DNA from: Roseibium hamelinense
GTDB taxonomy: Bacteria > Pseudomonadota > Alphaproteobacteria > Rhizobiales > Stappiaceae
DNA: 64,000 bases
NCBI RefSeq assembly: GCF_007830545.1
Contig: NZ_VLLF01000004.1
Coordinates: 248,001-312,000 of the forward strand
Reading direction: 5' to 3'
Numbering within the stretch: position 1 is the first letter of the stretch; the number at the start of each line of letters is the position of its first letter. The notes under the pieces were generated by a model that made no database searches, had not been told where the DNA came from, and worked only from the letters and a program-made list of their open reading frames with translations. The position numbers and the translations under genes are program-made. Shown piece after piece: positions 9,527-18,821 of this stretch.

Positions 9527-10080
9527 GAATTGTTGCCGGGCGGTTCAAGGGTAAATCGATCAAGGCACCGAAAACGGATCGTACCCGGCCCACCAGTGAC
9601 CGTTTGAGAGAGACCATCTTTAATATTATCGCGCATGGAACCACGCTTGAACTTGAAGGGGCGCGCGTGCTCGATTTGTTCGCGGGCAGCGGAGCGCTTG
9701 GGCTGGAGGCAATCAGCAGGGGCGCGCGCCATGCGACATTTATTGAAGAAGCATCGGCTGCCCGGGGTGTCATCCGCGAAAATGTTGAGGAACTTGGTTT
9801 GAACGGTGTCTGCAAGATCTTCCGAAGGGACGCTACGAAGCTCGGCGCGCCGGGAACAATTGAGCCTTTCAATCTTCTGTTCGCGGATCCGCCCTACGGC
9901 AAAGACCTCGGCGTGCTGGCGCTGGCGTCTGCCGTCTCGGGCGGCTGGCTGGCTGAACAGGCATTATGTGTGTTGGAGGAGCGTGCAGGGCTGGATATCA
10001 AGGAGCCGGTCGGACTTGTCGAGATCGACCGCCGATCCTCTGGCGATAGTCAGATTGTTTTTTACAAGCGTGACGCCTAA
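9523..10080 (+). CDS. rsmD: 16S rRNA (guanine(966)-N2)-methyltransferase RsmD
   Basis: 185 residues starting with GTG inside a GTGA overlap with the previous stop codon. The start MRIVAGRFKGKSI and RPTSDRLRETIFNII are family hallmarks. The SAM site is VLDLFAGSGALGLEA, and the catalytic amino-methyltransferase motif is DPPYG. It methylates G966 of 16S rRNA during 30S assembly. Translational coupling with the upstream pseudouridine synthase gene is likely. Confidence 0.95.
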   Translation: MRIVAGRFKGKSIKAPKTDRTRPTSDRLRETIFNIIAHGTTLELEGARVLDLFAGSGALGLEAISRGARHATFIEEASAARGVIRENVEELGLNGVCKIFRRDATKLGAPGTIEPFNLLFADPPYGKDLGVLALASAVSGGWLAEQALCVLEERAGLDIKEPVGLVEIDRRSSGDSQIVFYKRDA

Positions 10081-10913
10081 AGCTTGCCTCTACCGCCGCT
10101 CGGCTGCATGACATAAACCACTCTTTCGGTCGGAAGCGTCTCGCGTTTTACAATCAGGATGGGGTCCGTTGCCATTTGAACCTTGTATCCGTCTGCGCTC
10201 GCCCGGGAGGTGAACGCATCGAGCGATCCGAAAAAATGAAAATGCATTGGGATGACCAATGATGCACCAATTTCGTCAAGCACTTGCATCAAGCTCTCGT
10301 GGCGCAGGGTCGAGGAATTGTCGATTGCGGCAAACACAACGTCGATTTGCCCTAGTCGCAGGAGGTCTTCGTCGGTAAGGCGCTGGTGCAGGTGTCCGAG
10401 ATGCGCAATGCAAAGATCTGCTACTTCAAACACGAAAATGGAGTTTCCAAGAGCCCGCGATGTGCCATCCCAGCCGCGTATATTGGTTTGGATGTTCCGA
10501 ATACGCACGTCACCGACAAGAATGTCATGATCGATCGGGCCGCCCTCCAGGTTCCAACCCATCAATACGTGTTCAATCGAAGGATCCGGATTGAGCGTAT
10601 AATGCGTGCTATGCGCGCCATTCATCGTCGCGACATTGGGCGGAATGGCAGGTTTGAAGCTGTCATTGTAATCGGTGGCAATCCGGATACCGGCCGGGGT
10701 CTCGAGCTCGAACGTCGAGTGGCCGATATACCTGATCTGGACTTCATTAGGAGCAAGCGCGACTTTCTTGGGGTTTGGGCGGTAGGGTGCATCGGCGACA
10801 ATCTGGCAGATAGCCATCGCCCCTGTCGGCACGAGTGTTGCCAGCATGATCACAAGAGTTGCCGCGATACCTGGCAGGTGTGTCCACCACATCGAAAGTG
10901 AAATCCGCATCAT
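10077..10913 (-). CDS. Exported metallo-beta-lactamase-fold protein
   Basis: 278 residues with an N-terminal signal sequence ending near PTGAMA, so likely periplasmic. GHSTFELETPAGIRIATDYN resembles the first strand pair of UPF0173/ascorbate-lactonase-like MBL proteins. The usual HxHxDH metal motif is replaced by AHSTHYT; other candidate ligands are in AHLGHLH and PMHFHFF. Metal binding is plausible but non-canonical, and the substrate is unknown. The stop codon overlaps the convergent rsmD stop by 4 bases. Confidence 0.72.
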   Translation of the reverse strand: MMRISLSMWWTHLPGIAATLVIMLATLVPTGAMAICQIVADAPYRPNPKKVALAPNEVQIRYIGHSTFELETPAGIRIATDYNDSFKPAIPPNVATMNGAHSTHYTLNPDPSIEHVLMGWNLEGGPIDHDILVGDVRIRNIQTNIRGWDGTSRALGNSIFVFEVADLCIAHLGHLHQRLTDEDLLRLGQIDVVFAAIDNSSTLRHESLMQVLDEIGASLVIPMHFHFFGSLDAFTSRASADGYKVQMATDPILIVKRETLPTERVVYVMQPSGGRGKL

Positions 10914-10956
10914 GCTACCCCGGACGGTTTTAGTATACTTAGTTACGTAGGGTAGC
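10914..10956. promoter_or_regulatory. Inverted repeat flanking a TATACT box upstream of the MBL gene
   Basis: GCTACCC (10914-10920) and GGGTAGC (10950-10956) are perfect inverted arms. Between them lies AGTATACT, which reads as a -10-like box on either strand. The repeat abuts the MBL start codon. It could be an operator or a 5' UTR hairpin. This is inference from symmetry only. Confidence 0.3.
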
Positions 10957-11009
10957 TGAGAATGGTCAGCAAGCTTTTGTGAGTTGGAGCTTTGTACCGC
11001 AGTCCAGCC

Positions 11010-11160
11010 TCAAAAAAGAAATGGCAGCTGTTCGCTGCGGAGAACACTCGCGCAATCAGCTGCCAGGTGGGGGCTGGTGGGAGGAAGAACCCGCCCCGGG
11101 AACGTCGCATCAGATGCAGCGTCTAGGTGCACACCGCGCCCAAGAAGCGCATCCAAAACA
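11010..11160 (-). ncRNA. Candidate small RNA with anti-Shine-Dalgarno loop and terminator
   Basis: Read on the minus strand, 11097-11070 folds as GGGGC-G-GGT, loop TCTTCCTCCC, ACC-A-GCCCC, exposing CCUCC in the loop. Downstream, GGCAGCTG (11064-11057) pairs with CAGCTGCC (11030-11023), with an inner TGCG/CGCA stem, followed by the U-rich tail ATTTCTTTTTTG (11022-11011), an intrinsic terminator. Rhizobial sRNAs with CCUCC loops (the anti-SD or cuckoo type) look like this. The 5' end is a guess because I see no convincing promoter. Nothing in the 414-base gap (10914-11327) looks like protein; the rest (11200-11327) is AT-rich with no clear feature. Confidence 0.45.
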
Positions 11161-11327
11161 AACAAGAGAACGCATCCTTTAACAAAGACTGTTCTGCTGC
11201 TAAGCCACCGATTTATAGATTACGATCGTAAGGCTTCTTATTTTGTAAATGCTCGTAATAATTCAGAAAAAAATAGTATTAGGTATAATTTCTGAACACT
11301 AAACTATTTAATTATCGATATTTTTTA

Positions 11328-12152
11328 CTATCTCTTGATCAGCTTCGTTAGGGCAGTGATTGCTTGATCGCGAAGCGGTTCCGCCTTTGCAATGATTTGA
11401 TCCGTTTTCATGAAATCAAGAACCCGTATATTGTCGTGCTCGGGTCGGAGCAGAATATCCGGCTGCCTTGTCTTAAGTTTTTCATAGGTTATCGACTGCA
11501 TGAGAATTTGGGATGTGCCGAAAATTGCATCCATTGTTGTCGGGGTTTGACGTCCAATTCTTGGTATCGGTTTGCCCACTACATCGACGGCAATAATCAA
11601 GTCGCAGTCTGGTGGAAGGCGATCAAACGGTAGCGGATTTGTTACGCCACCATCTACCATAATGCGATCATAGAGCTTTACGGGCCGGAATACCGCGGGA
11701 ATCGCGGCCGAGGCAGCTATTGCCGGCAGCAGGGCCCCCGAGGAAATATCGATTTCCTCGCAGCCGTAAAAATCGGTGGCGAGTACAGTGAGTGGAATTT
11801 CGAGGTCTTCGAATGTCTTAGGAAGATGCTCTCCGACGAAGACTTCAAGAACCTTGAGTGGATCAAACTGAACCGTGTTGCCCGAAAACAGCTCCTGAAA
11901 TTTTTTGGGCCGGAGCTGCCAGATCCGCGAGAGGACTGCGTTTCTGTCGGCAAAGGTCGCGCTTGCGATTGTGCGGATTTCTTTTGAGGTTTTTCCGGCT
12001 GCAAATGCAGCGCCGAATACGGCGCCGATCGAAGTGCCGACAATCGCATGCGGCCGAATGCCCAGATCATCTAGTGCTTCCAAAACAGGAATATGCGACA
12101 TTCCGCGGGCACCGCCGCCGCCGAGGGCCAGTCCGATTTTTGGCGTTGCCAT
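11328..12152 (-). CDS. Patatin-like phospholipase family protein (RssA-like)
   Basis: 274 residues. The patatin Ser-Asp dyad is intact: oxyanion loop GGGGARGMSH at residues 11-20, nucleophile motif GTSIG at about 39-43, and the catalytic Asp in VDGGVTNPLP. These are cytosolic or membrane-associated acyl hydrolases that release fatty acids from lipids. It is a stand-alone gene on the minus strand, followed by AT-rich sequence with no obvious terminator. Confidence 0.9.
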   Translation of the reverse strand: MATPKIGLALGGGGARGMSHIPVLEALDDLGIRPHAIVGTSIGAVFGAAFAAGKTSKEIRTIASATFADRNAVLSRIWQLRPKKFQELFSGNTVQFDPLKVLEVFVGEHLPKTFEDLEIPLTVLATDFYGCEEIDISSGALLPAIAASAAIPAVFRPVKLYDRIMVDGGVTNPLPFDRLPPDCDLIIAVDVVGKPIPRIGRQTPTTMDAIFGTSQILMQSITYEKLKTRQPDILLRPEHDNIRVLDFMKTDQIIAKAEPLRDQAITALTKLIKR

Positions 12153-12262
12153 AGTTGCTTCCTCAAAATGCCGTGTTTGCTCGGCACTTATGGGCCACGC
12201 GGATGCGTACCATCAAGAGGCAAGTTGGTTCGCGTCTCAAGGAAATGGCGACCAAGAGTTCG

Positions 12263-15200
12263 TTAGACAACAAACAGCAGATCTTCCGGAGACGCGGACA
12301 GCCACTCTGTAATGTCTTCAAAGGGCATAGGCCGCGCAATAAGGTAACCCTGAACGGAGAAGTCTCCCATCATCCGAAGACGATCAAATTGCGCATCTGT
12401 CTCCACGCCTTCACAAATCACGCCAATGTCCAGGGACCGCGCTAGATGGATAAGTTGGTTCACCACAACTTCCTTCTTCCCGTCGTCCAGAATCTGCGCG
12501 GTGAACGACCGGTCTATCTTGAGCCCGTTAATCGGAAGGTCTGCCACGTGTGACAGGGAGGCATAGCCAGTGCCGAAGTCATCAAGCTCAATATGTACTC
12601 CGAGGCGGTGCAGCTCTTCCAGGACCTGGGAATTGTCCGAGCGCTCATCGTCGAGAAACACCGATTCCAGAACTTCCGCTGTCAGGTGTTCGGGCCCCAC
12701 GCCATGTTTCTTCATAGCCGCATTGAAATCGTTGAGAAGCGTCCCGGATGTCAGGTGTGACGGTGACAAGTTGACAGCAATTCGCCCGAAATCAAGATCG
12801 CGGTCCATCCACGACCGGGCTGCCGCAAGGGCCTTGTCGATGACGATGTCTCCGACTGTTGCGGCCAGATTCGATTTTTCGACTACCGGCAAAAAGGCGC
12901 CAGGCCCCAGAACGCCGCGAGTTGGGTGGTTCCAGCGGATCAATGCCTCGATGCCGGTGACTTTTTGAGTGCGAATATTAACTTGCGGTTGGAACACCAG
13001 GAAGAATTCGTTGTTCCGGATCGCCGTTCTCAGCTCCTGTTCCGTGCGTGCTTCCGCATCGCTGTCAATCTTCATGTCGCTGGTGAAAAAGCACCAGCGG
13101 TCCTTGCCGCTGTCCTTAGAGCGGTAAAGCGCAAGATCCGCGTGGACGAGAAGCGTTTCGAACGTGTCGCCATCCTCCGGGCATCTTGCAACCCCCATGC
13201 TGACCGACGGCCAAATCTGGTTGCCGTCGAATTCCATTGGGGCACGCATTACCAGATTGACCCGTTCGCAGAGCTCTTCGGCGTCGACATCCGGACCACT
13301 TGCAACGATCACGAACTCGTCGCCGCCCCACCGATAGGCTTGACCCAGGCCGGTGCAGCAGGTGCGAAGACGTTCTCCTGCCTCATCAAGGCAATAATCG
13401 CCGGCCGAATGACCGAGCGTGTCGTTGATCCGTTTAAAATTATCAATGTCTAAGTGGATGATGAATTTTGGCCGTAGGGAGCTGTCCTTGGAAAATGCGT
13501 GTTCAGCATCCCGTTGACACGCAGCACGGTTAGGTAGCTGGGTCAGCGTGTCGAAATAAGCCATCCGTTCGGCTTCTTCCTTGGCCGAGCGGATTTCGCG
13601 CTCACGGGCCGATCGTTCGGTCAAATCATTCGCAATCGCAACCAAAAGGTCCTTATTACGTTCTCTATACAGCTGGAAACGGACTTCGACTGGATAGCTT
13701 GTTCCGTCTTTCCGAAGCTGTATCCCTTCGACATTTAAGAGCGGCATTGTTCCGTCGAGGACAGGGGCAACCATGTCACGGAAAGTTTGTTCGGTATGCT
13801 GTGGGCTTATGTCCCAAGGGCATAGCTCGTAGAGTTCGTCAGCATGGTAACCCAGGTTTTCACGGGCACACTGATTGACGTGCTCGATTTTAAAGCTTGT
13901 TGCATTGACGATGTAAACTTCGTTGAGAGACGCTTCAAGGATCCCTGCGAGCAACTGGCTTTGCTCCTGGGCCGTGTGCCGTTCTGTGATGTCGAGGACG
14001 GTGCCAAACATACGCTTGGGCAGGCCATCGTGGTTGGCGATGACGTAGCCGCGCACGTGAAGATAGCGGACAGAGCCATCGTCACGAATGATCCGGTGTT
14101 CGAAATCGAAGTTGGAAACGGCGTCGATTGCATGCTGTATCGACTTTTCTACCATCGGGCGCTCGGCGGCCGGGATCTGACGGTAGAGCGCCTTGCGGGC
14201 GTTCACCGCATCAGTGTCTGTGGGAACGCCAACAATGCGGTAGAGCTCCTCTGACCAATGCAATTCACCTGTTTCCAGATTGCGTTCCCAACTACCGATC
14301 GAAGCGATACGCTGAGCCTCTTGCAATCTATTGCGGCTGTATTCCAGTTCTTCAGTGTTGGAAGCAACCTCCTGTTCCAACCGTTCGCGGGTTGCCAGCA
14401 CCGAGGCCTCGACGGTTCCTAAGAGCCGCTTGAAGCTGATCCAGGATAAGGCAGCCAGCAACAATGCGGCAACGAGCGAGATGCCCGCACTTTGCGCAAA
14501 CGCCCGAAACTCGTCCGTCAAATCTTGCAGGAGATACAGCGAAGTGGCTTTCGTGCCATCTGCCAACGTTACGGGGAAGGGATGGACAACTTTAAGTCTG
14601 CCACCGCTTATAAAGGACTTTTCCGCAAACGAACCACTCAAAGCGCCAGTTTGCAGGACTTCTGAGAAAAAGGCGGGCGCTGGTCCCGATCCGACTGCGC
14701 GAAACATAAACCGGTCGCTTTTTAGCCACTCAGCCTCTTCTGCAATGGCCGAGTTTTGCGCGGAAAGGGATGCCGTATCAACGACTTTCACAATGTCGGC
14801 GTCGATTGCTGTGCCGATCGCGCTCAAGGGGCCGGAGATATCTATACCAAGCTTTATGTAACCCAGCGTCTCTCCTGAGTGCACCCATGGCCTTGCAACT
14901 GTAATCGCCGGGACGGAGGTATCGCCATACTCAAGGCCGCGTGATGTTTGCCCAATAAGCTGGGCGACTGAAAGGATGTACCCACGGTCGGCCGTGCCGG
15001 TTTTTGATCTGTTGTGGGATTTGTAAAGCGCAGTCCGGGCCGGTGTGTAGATCGAGACTTGGGGTTTGTCCGCTTCACCAGAAACCTCCGTCAGGAGCCG
15101 CTGAACGGCGAGCTCGATGCGAGCGCTGTCTTCTGCACGCATTGCAGACACAAGGTCCGGATCACCCGACAATACGCTGATAGTGCGCGTCAGGCCGGCC

Positions 15201-15481
15201 ATGGCAATCGACTTTTGGTGCAAGAATAAAGTCTGCGCGGATGAAACGGTCTTGTCGACCGGCGCTCTGAGGTTGCGATACTCGTTGATTATGTTTTGGG
15301 CTGTAAGGGCGAATAGAGCGAGCGTCAGAAAAAGCAGAAAAGTGACTTGGAGTGGACGAGAGAAATGGCGTCCGTTCTGGCTCCAGCTTCCAAGGATCGA
15401 TTCCAGGCGTGATGCACGAGCGACATCTGAGCCCTCGTTTTCAATGTTTGGATTCCTCCCAAGTCGTCTATCGCCGCCCAC
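12263..15481 (-). CDS. Membrane receptor with PAS-PAS-GGDEF-EAL domains
   Basis: 1072 residues. A transmembrane segment (about 45-65) precedes a roughly 260-residue periplasmic sensor, a second transmembrane segment (about 330-350, ISLVAALLLAALSWISF), two PAS domains (about 385-500 and 515-630), GGDEF (about 640-800) and EAL (about 815-1065). The cyclase signature WGGDEF is intact but lacks the RxxD inhibitory site. EAL landmarks EALIRW, ELDDFGTGY and KIDRSF are present, so both c-di-GMP synthesis and breakdown are possible. The start is a GTG; no ATG lies between it and the first transmembrane helix, so the N-terminus is uncertain. Confidence 0.9.
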   Translation of the reverse strand: MGGDRRLGRNPNIENEGSDVARASRLESILGSWSQNGRHFSRPLQVTFLLFLTLALFALTAQNIINEYRNLRAPVDKTVSSAQTLFLHQKSIAMAGLTRTISVLSGDPDLVSAMRAEDSARIELAVQRLLTEVSGEADKPQVSIYTPARTALYKSHNRSKTGTADRGYILSVAQLIGQTSRGLEYGDTSVPAITVARPWVHSGETLGYIKLGIDISGPLSAIGTAIDADIVKVVDTASLSAQNSAIAEEAEWLKSDRFMFRAVGSGPAPAFFSEVLQTGALSGSFAEKSFISGGRLKVVHPFPVTLADGTKATSLYLLQDLTDEFRAFAQSAGISLVAALLLAALSWISFKRLLGTVEASVLATRERLEQEVASNTEELEYSRNRLQEAQRIASIGSWERNLETGELHWSEELYRIVGVPTDTDAVNARKALYRQIPAAERPMVEKSIQHAIDAVSNFDFEHRIIRDDGSVRYLHVRGYVIANHDGLPKRMFGTVLDITERHTAQEQSQLLAGILEASLNEVYIVNATSFKIEHVNQCARENLGYHADELYELCPWDISPQHTEQTFRDMVAPVLDGTMPLLNVEGIQLRKDGTSYPVEVRFQLYRERNKDLLVAIANDLTERSAREREIRSAKEEAERMAYFDTLTQLPNRAACQRDAEHAFSKDSSLRPKFIIHLDIDNFKRINDTLGHSAGDYCLDEAGERLRTCCTGLGQAYRWGGDEFVIVASGPDVDAEELCERVNLVMRAPMEFDGNQIWPSVSMGVARCPEDGDTFETLLVHADLALYRSKDSGKDRWCFFTSDMKIDSDAEARTEQELRTAIRNNEFFLVFQPQVNIRTQKVTGIEALIRWNHPTRGVLGPGAFLPVVEKSNLAATVGDIVIDKALAAARSWMDRDLDFGRIAVNLSPSHLTSGTLLNDFNAAMKKHGVGPEHLTAEVLESVFLDDERSDNSQVLEELHRLGVHIELDDFGTGYASLSHVADLPINGLKIDRSFTAQILDDGKKEVVVNQLIHLARSLDIGVICEGVETDAQFDRLRMMGDFSVQGYLIARPMPFEDITEWLSASPEDLLFVV

Positions 15482-15791
15482 ACTAGTCTCCCACAGCAGC
15501 CGATAAGCTGCTGATTACTGCCCCACCCGAAAGCACACGCGATGTTGTTTTTGTTATTGCAAATGATTCCACCGCATTGCATTCGCCACGGCAGTTTAGA
15601 CTACACAGGTTAATCTTGGTTGAACGCCGGAACTCAACAAACCAACCGCTACTATGCTGGATAGACAGCACTTTTTAGCACCCTCAGTGCATCTTAAGCA
15701 CAACCATGGCACGTGCTTGCACTCGATTCAATCCCTTTCGATATCCGGCTGGGATACGCAAAAATACGAATATGTTTAGGTGGTCAAAGAG
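15482..15791. other. Intergenic region, 310 bases
   Basis: It separates two minus-strand genes and must hold the promoter of the large GGDEF-EAL gene. One small inverted repeat is visible next to the GTG start: CAGCAGC (15494-15500), a 6-base loop, GCTGCTG (15507-15513). No open frame with protein-like features, no tRNA and no clear terminator was seen. Confidence 0.5.
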
Positions 15792-16706
15792 CTAGCCAGT
15801 ATGGTGCCGGAAGAATCTCAAGAGTTCGTTTGAGGTGGCGGCGGGAGCTTCTTCGGCAATGAAGTGGCCACCGCGAAGGCCGGTTCCACTGACACAATCT
15901 GCCCAGCTCGCCCAGGTGTCGAGATGTGAACTTACTTTGGACGCGATGCCCGCTTCGCCCCAAAGTGCCAGCGTCGGGGCACTAATCTTAATGCCGTCCC
16001 GTTGGGTTTGCAGATCATGTTCAACGTCTAATCCAGCGCCGGCGCGGTAGTCTTCGCAAGTGGCCGCTATGCGTTCTTGGGCCGAGAAAAAGGCTTCGTA
16101 ATGCGAAAGAGCCCCGTCTGAAAACGCCGCAAGAGACTTTTCTGCTGTCCAGCTGGCCAATGTGTGGCGAAGGTAGCCGACGGCGTCGCGGGCAATCAGC
16201 CGTTCGGGAAACGGCGCGGGCTGAGCGAGAAACATCCAATGATAGATGCTCAGGCCAAAGACCCGGTCGAGTTTGTTCCAGTATTCAACAGTGGGTAGGA
16301 TGTCCAAAACCGCCAGAGAGCCGACGCGCTCTGGATGGTCGAGAGCCATCCGATAGGCAACCCGTCCACCCCGATCATGGCCGGCAACTGCAAATTTTTC
16401 ATGTCCCAGAGCCGACATCAATTCGGTGAGGGCAGCGGCTGTCGCACGCTTGCTGTAGTTGCCATGATTGTCGGTCAGGGCCGGAATTTCCGAAAAGCCG
16501 TAGCCCGGGAGGTCAACCGCAATCAGGCGGAAATGCTCAGCAAGTGTCGGCGACACCCGGTGCCACATAACATGGGTCTGCGGGTATCCGTGTATGAGAA
16601 GCAGGGGAGGCCCCTTGCCGCCGGTTCTGCAATAAAGCTCACCTAGTTGCGTGTTGATCCTGTGTTCTGGAAAACCGGGAAACAGATCTGGAAGCTCAAC
16701 AGTCAT
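15792..16706 (-). CDS. Alpha/beta hydrolase, haloacetate dehalogenase/epoxide hydrolase-like
   Basis: 304 residues from the ATG at 16706 (MTVELPDLFPGFPEHRI). HGYPQTHVMWHR is the oxyanion region, and the nucleophile motif is AGHDRGGRVAYRM, in which Asp is the nucleophile, as in fluoroacetate dehalogenases and epoxide hydrolases. A cap domain follows, with YHWMFLAQPAPFPERLI typical of the haloacetate dehalogenase group. LRGGHFIAEEAP holds the catalytic His. The frame is open 53 codons further upstream, but that would nearly reach purD and lacks family features. The substrate is not determined by sequence alone. Confidence 0.87.
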   Translation of the reverse strand: MTVELPDLFPGFPEHRINTQLGELYCRTGGKGPPLLLIHGYPQTHVMWHRVSPTLAEHFRLIAVDLPGYGFSEIPALTDNHGNYSKRATAAALTELMSALGHEKFAVAGHDRGGRVAYRMALDHPERVGSLAVLDILPTVEYWNKLDRVFGLSIYHWMFLAQPAPFPERLIARDAVGYLRHTLASWTAEKSLAAFSDGALSHYEAFFSAQERIAATCEDYRAGAGLDVEHDLQTQRDGIKISAPTLALWGEAGIASKVSSHLDTWASWADCVSGTGLRGGHFIAEEAPAATSNELLRFFRHHTG

Positions 16707-16770
16707 GTCGCGGTCCTGAGTTCCATTGCATTTGAGGTTTGGTAGGTTGCGCCATATCGATAATTCAATC

Positions 16771-18033
16771 CTAAATGGCGCGCCAGCCAATATCACTACG
16801 GCAAAAACCGTCCGCCCAGTCGACTTTCTTGACAGCTGCGTAAGCCCGCTGTTGAGCCTCTGCAACCGTGGCGCCGCGGGCCGTGATATTCAACACCCGT
16901 CCGCCGTTCGCAAGAATATCGCCGCTCACTTCGCGCGTTCCGGCGTGAAACACCTCGACATCAGGATCCGCCGCCGCATTCTCCAGGCCTTTGATCACCG
17001 TTCCTTTTTGATAATTGCCGGGATACCCTTTGGCCGCAATGACTACGGTCAGGGCGACATCGTCTGACCAGCGTGCACTTACATTATCGAGTGTTCCGTC
17101 GACGGCAGCCAGCATCAAAGTTACAATGTCGTCTTTCAAGCGCATCATCAACACCTGACACTCCGGATCGCCAAATCGTGTGTTGTATTCGATCAATTTC
17201 GGTCCGTTTTGTGTGATCATGAGCCCGGCATAAAGCACACCTTTGAACGGCGTTCCCCGAGCTTCCAGAGTTTGGATTGTCGGCTCGATGATTTTTGACA
17301 AGGTCTCCGCCACCAGGGCTTCACTCATCACTGGAGCCGGGGAGTACGCGCCCATGCCCCCCGTGTTCGGCCCGTTGTCTCCATCATATGCCCGTTTATG
17401 ATCCTGCGCCGTTGCCAGCGGTAAAGCGTTCTTGCCATCTGACAACACAAAAAAGCTCGCTTCTTCTCCGCTTAGGAACTCCTCTACAACAACAGATGCG
17501 CCGGCCTCGCCAAAGCTGCCGTCAAAACATGCTTCAACGGCATCAAACGCCTCTTGCACGGTCGTCGCCACTACGACGCCTTTTCCTGCCGCAAGGCCGT
17601 CCGCTTTGACGACAATGGGTGCACCTTGCGAGCGGATGTAATCCTTTGCAGATTGGGCCTCCTCAAAGCGCTTGTAAGCTGCCGTTGGAATGCTGGCTTC
17701 ATCACATACCGCTTTGGTAAAGGCCTTTGATCCTTCCAGCTGCGCAGCTGCCTTTGTCGGGCCGAATGCCTTTATCCCCGCAGAAGTGAGATCGTCGGCA
17801 AGTCCGGCCACCAACGGGGCTTCGGGACCAATTACGACAAGACCCACTTGCTGTTTTTTACAGAAATCTATCACGTTCTGATGGTTCGAGGCGTCCAGCG
17901 GGACAACGTCAGCGATTTGTGCGATGCCGGCATTTCCCGGTGTGACAAAGAGCTTTGTCATCAATGGCGAATTCGAGATCGCCCAAGCCAAAGCGTGTTC
18001 GCGGCCACCAGAGCCAATGAGAAGGATGTTCAT
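16771..18033 (-). CDS. purD: Phosphoribosylamine-glycine ligase PurD
   Basis: 420 residues, standard length. It joins glycine to phosphoribosylamine with ATP in step two of de novo purine synthesis. [19 protein letters not shown] is the N-terminal domain signature. The ATP-grasp core shows [30 protein letters not shown] and [13 protein letters not shown]. It stands alone here, without other pur genes. Confidence 0.97.
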   Translation of the reverse strand: MNILLIGSGGREHALAWAISNSPLMTKLFVTPGNAGIAQIADVVPLDASNHQNVIDFCKKQQVGLVVIGPEAPLVAGLADDLTSAGIKAFGPTKAAAQLEGSKAFTKAVCDEASIPTAAYKRFEEAQSAKDYIRSQGAPIVVKADGLAAGKGVVVATTVQEAFDAVEACFDGSFGEAGASVVVEEFLSGEEASFFVLSDGKNALPLATAQDHKRAYDGDNGPNTGGMGAYSPAPVMSEALVAETLSKIIEPTIQTLEARGTPFKGVLYAGLMITQNGPKLIEYNTRFGDPECQVLMMRLKDDIVTLMLAAVDGTLDNVSARWSDDVALTVVIAAKGYPGNYQKGTVIKGLENAAADPDVEVFHAGTREVSGDILANGGRVLNITARGATVAEAQQRAYAAVKKVDWADGFCRSDIGWRAI

Positions 18034-18175
18034 GAAGCTTCCATCAGATTTTACCTTTTTGATGATTAAAAAGGTATCGTCGAAAGGGTTGGATGATGTC
18101 GGCTAGCGACTTACCACCAGCTCTGCTCAACGGCAATGTCCGCGGCGCGAAACCCATGGAATCGGGAAACTGCGC

Positions 18176-18682
18176 ATGAGGGTGGAGTTGGCTTTGGCAG
18201 GCCCCGCTTTGCACCGCAAGGCGGAAGAAATGGCAGAACTTGCCTTTTCTTATCATAGACGGCCCTTTCCAAAACGACATAGAATTGCTTTCAGGTATCT
18301 CCTGGTTGAGCCGTTGAAGGGGCGGGTATACCTTGTGATGCAGGATCTTTACGCCCTAGGGCTGTTAAGTCTGAGCTTCGTTCACTCTATCCAGCATGGC
18401 GGCCTTGTTGCCGAGTTGGAGATCTTCCATCTGTGCGGGCCGCACTCAGACAACAAACCCCTTCGCGACAGAGTTCTGGAGTTGTTGTTCGACGATCTGC
18501 AAACACTTGGAGCGGTTGGGGTCGTGGTTCGATCACATGGCCTTGTGCCCAATGAAGACTATTTTCACGATCGCGGCTTTGAGGCGGTTGGTCTGGTTGA
18601 ATACGTTAGAGAGGTAAATCAACCTGATCCACCATTAGAGGAAAAGGGGGGCAGGGTCGGCCTCAAGCGCCTGTTCGGCTGA
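18176..18682 (+). CDS. Unknown protein, possibly a divergent GNAT fold
   Basis: 168 residues; I do not recognise the family. There is no signal peptide or membrane helix. The C-terminal half (RDRVLELLFDDLQTLGAVGV, then YFHDRGFEAVGLVEY) has the look of the last strands of a GNAT acetyltransferase, where a helix is followed by a variable-residue/GF motif, but the acetyl-CoA loop RxxGxG/A is absent. The ATG at 18176 has no clear ribosome-binding site. It lies between divergent purD and co-directional ubiA. Confidence 0.55.
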   Translation: MRVELALAGPALHRKAEEMAELAFSYHRRPFPKRHRIAFRYLLVEPLKGRVYLVMQDLYALGLLSLSFVHSIQHGGLVAELEIFHLCGPHSDNKPLRDRVLELLFDDLQTLGAVGVVVRSHGLVPNEDYFHDRGFEAVGLVEYVREVNQPDPPLEEKGGRVGLKRLFG

Positions 18683-18821
18683 CATGTTCGATTGATCCTC
18701 GCACTTTCGCATCACCCTTAAAATGCCGCGCAGTAGAGCGGCGGCCTGGAGCGAACCCTACGTTTGGACACACGCGCATAAAGTTCTGGAAACGACCAAG
18801 GCCCTGAGGGTAAGGAAGGGC

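Noticed and set aside
10979..11295. Short open frames in the gap between the MBL and patatin genes
   Set aside because: The translations are low-complexity and lack protein-like composition; the region instead shows RNA stems on the minus strand. I also considered 6S RNA and SRP RNA here, but their conserved sequences are not present.
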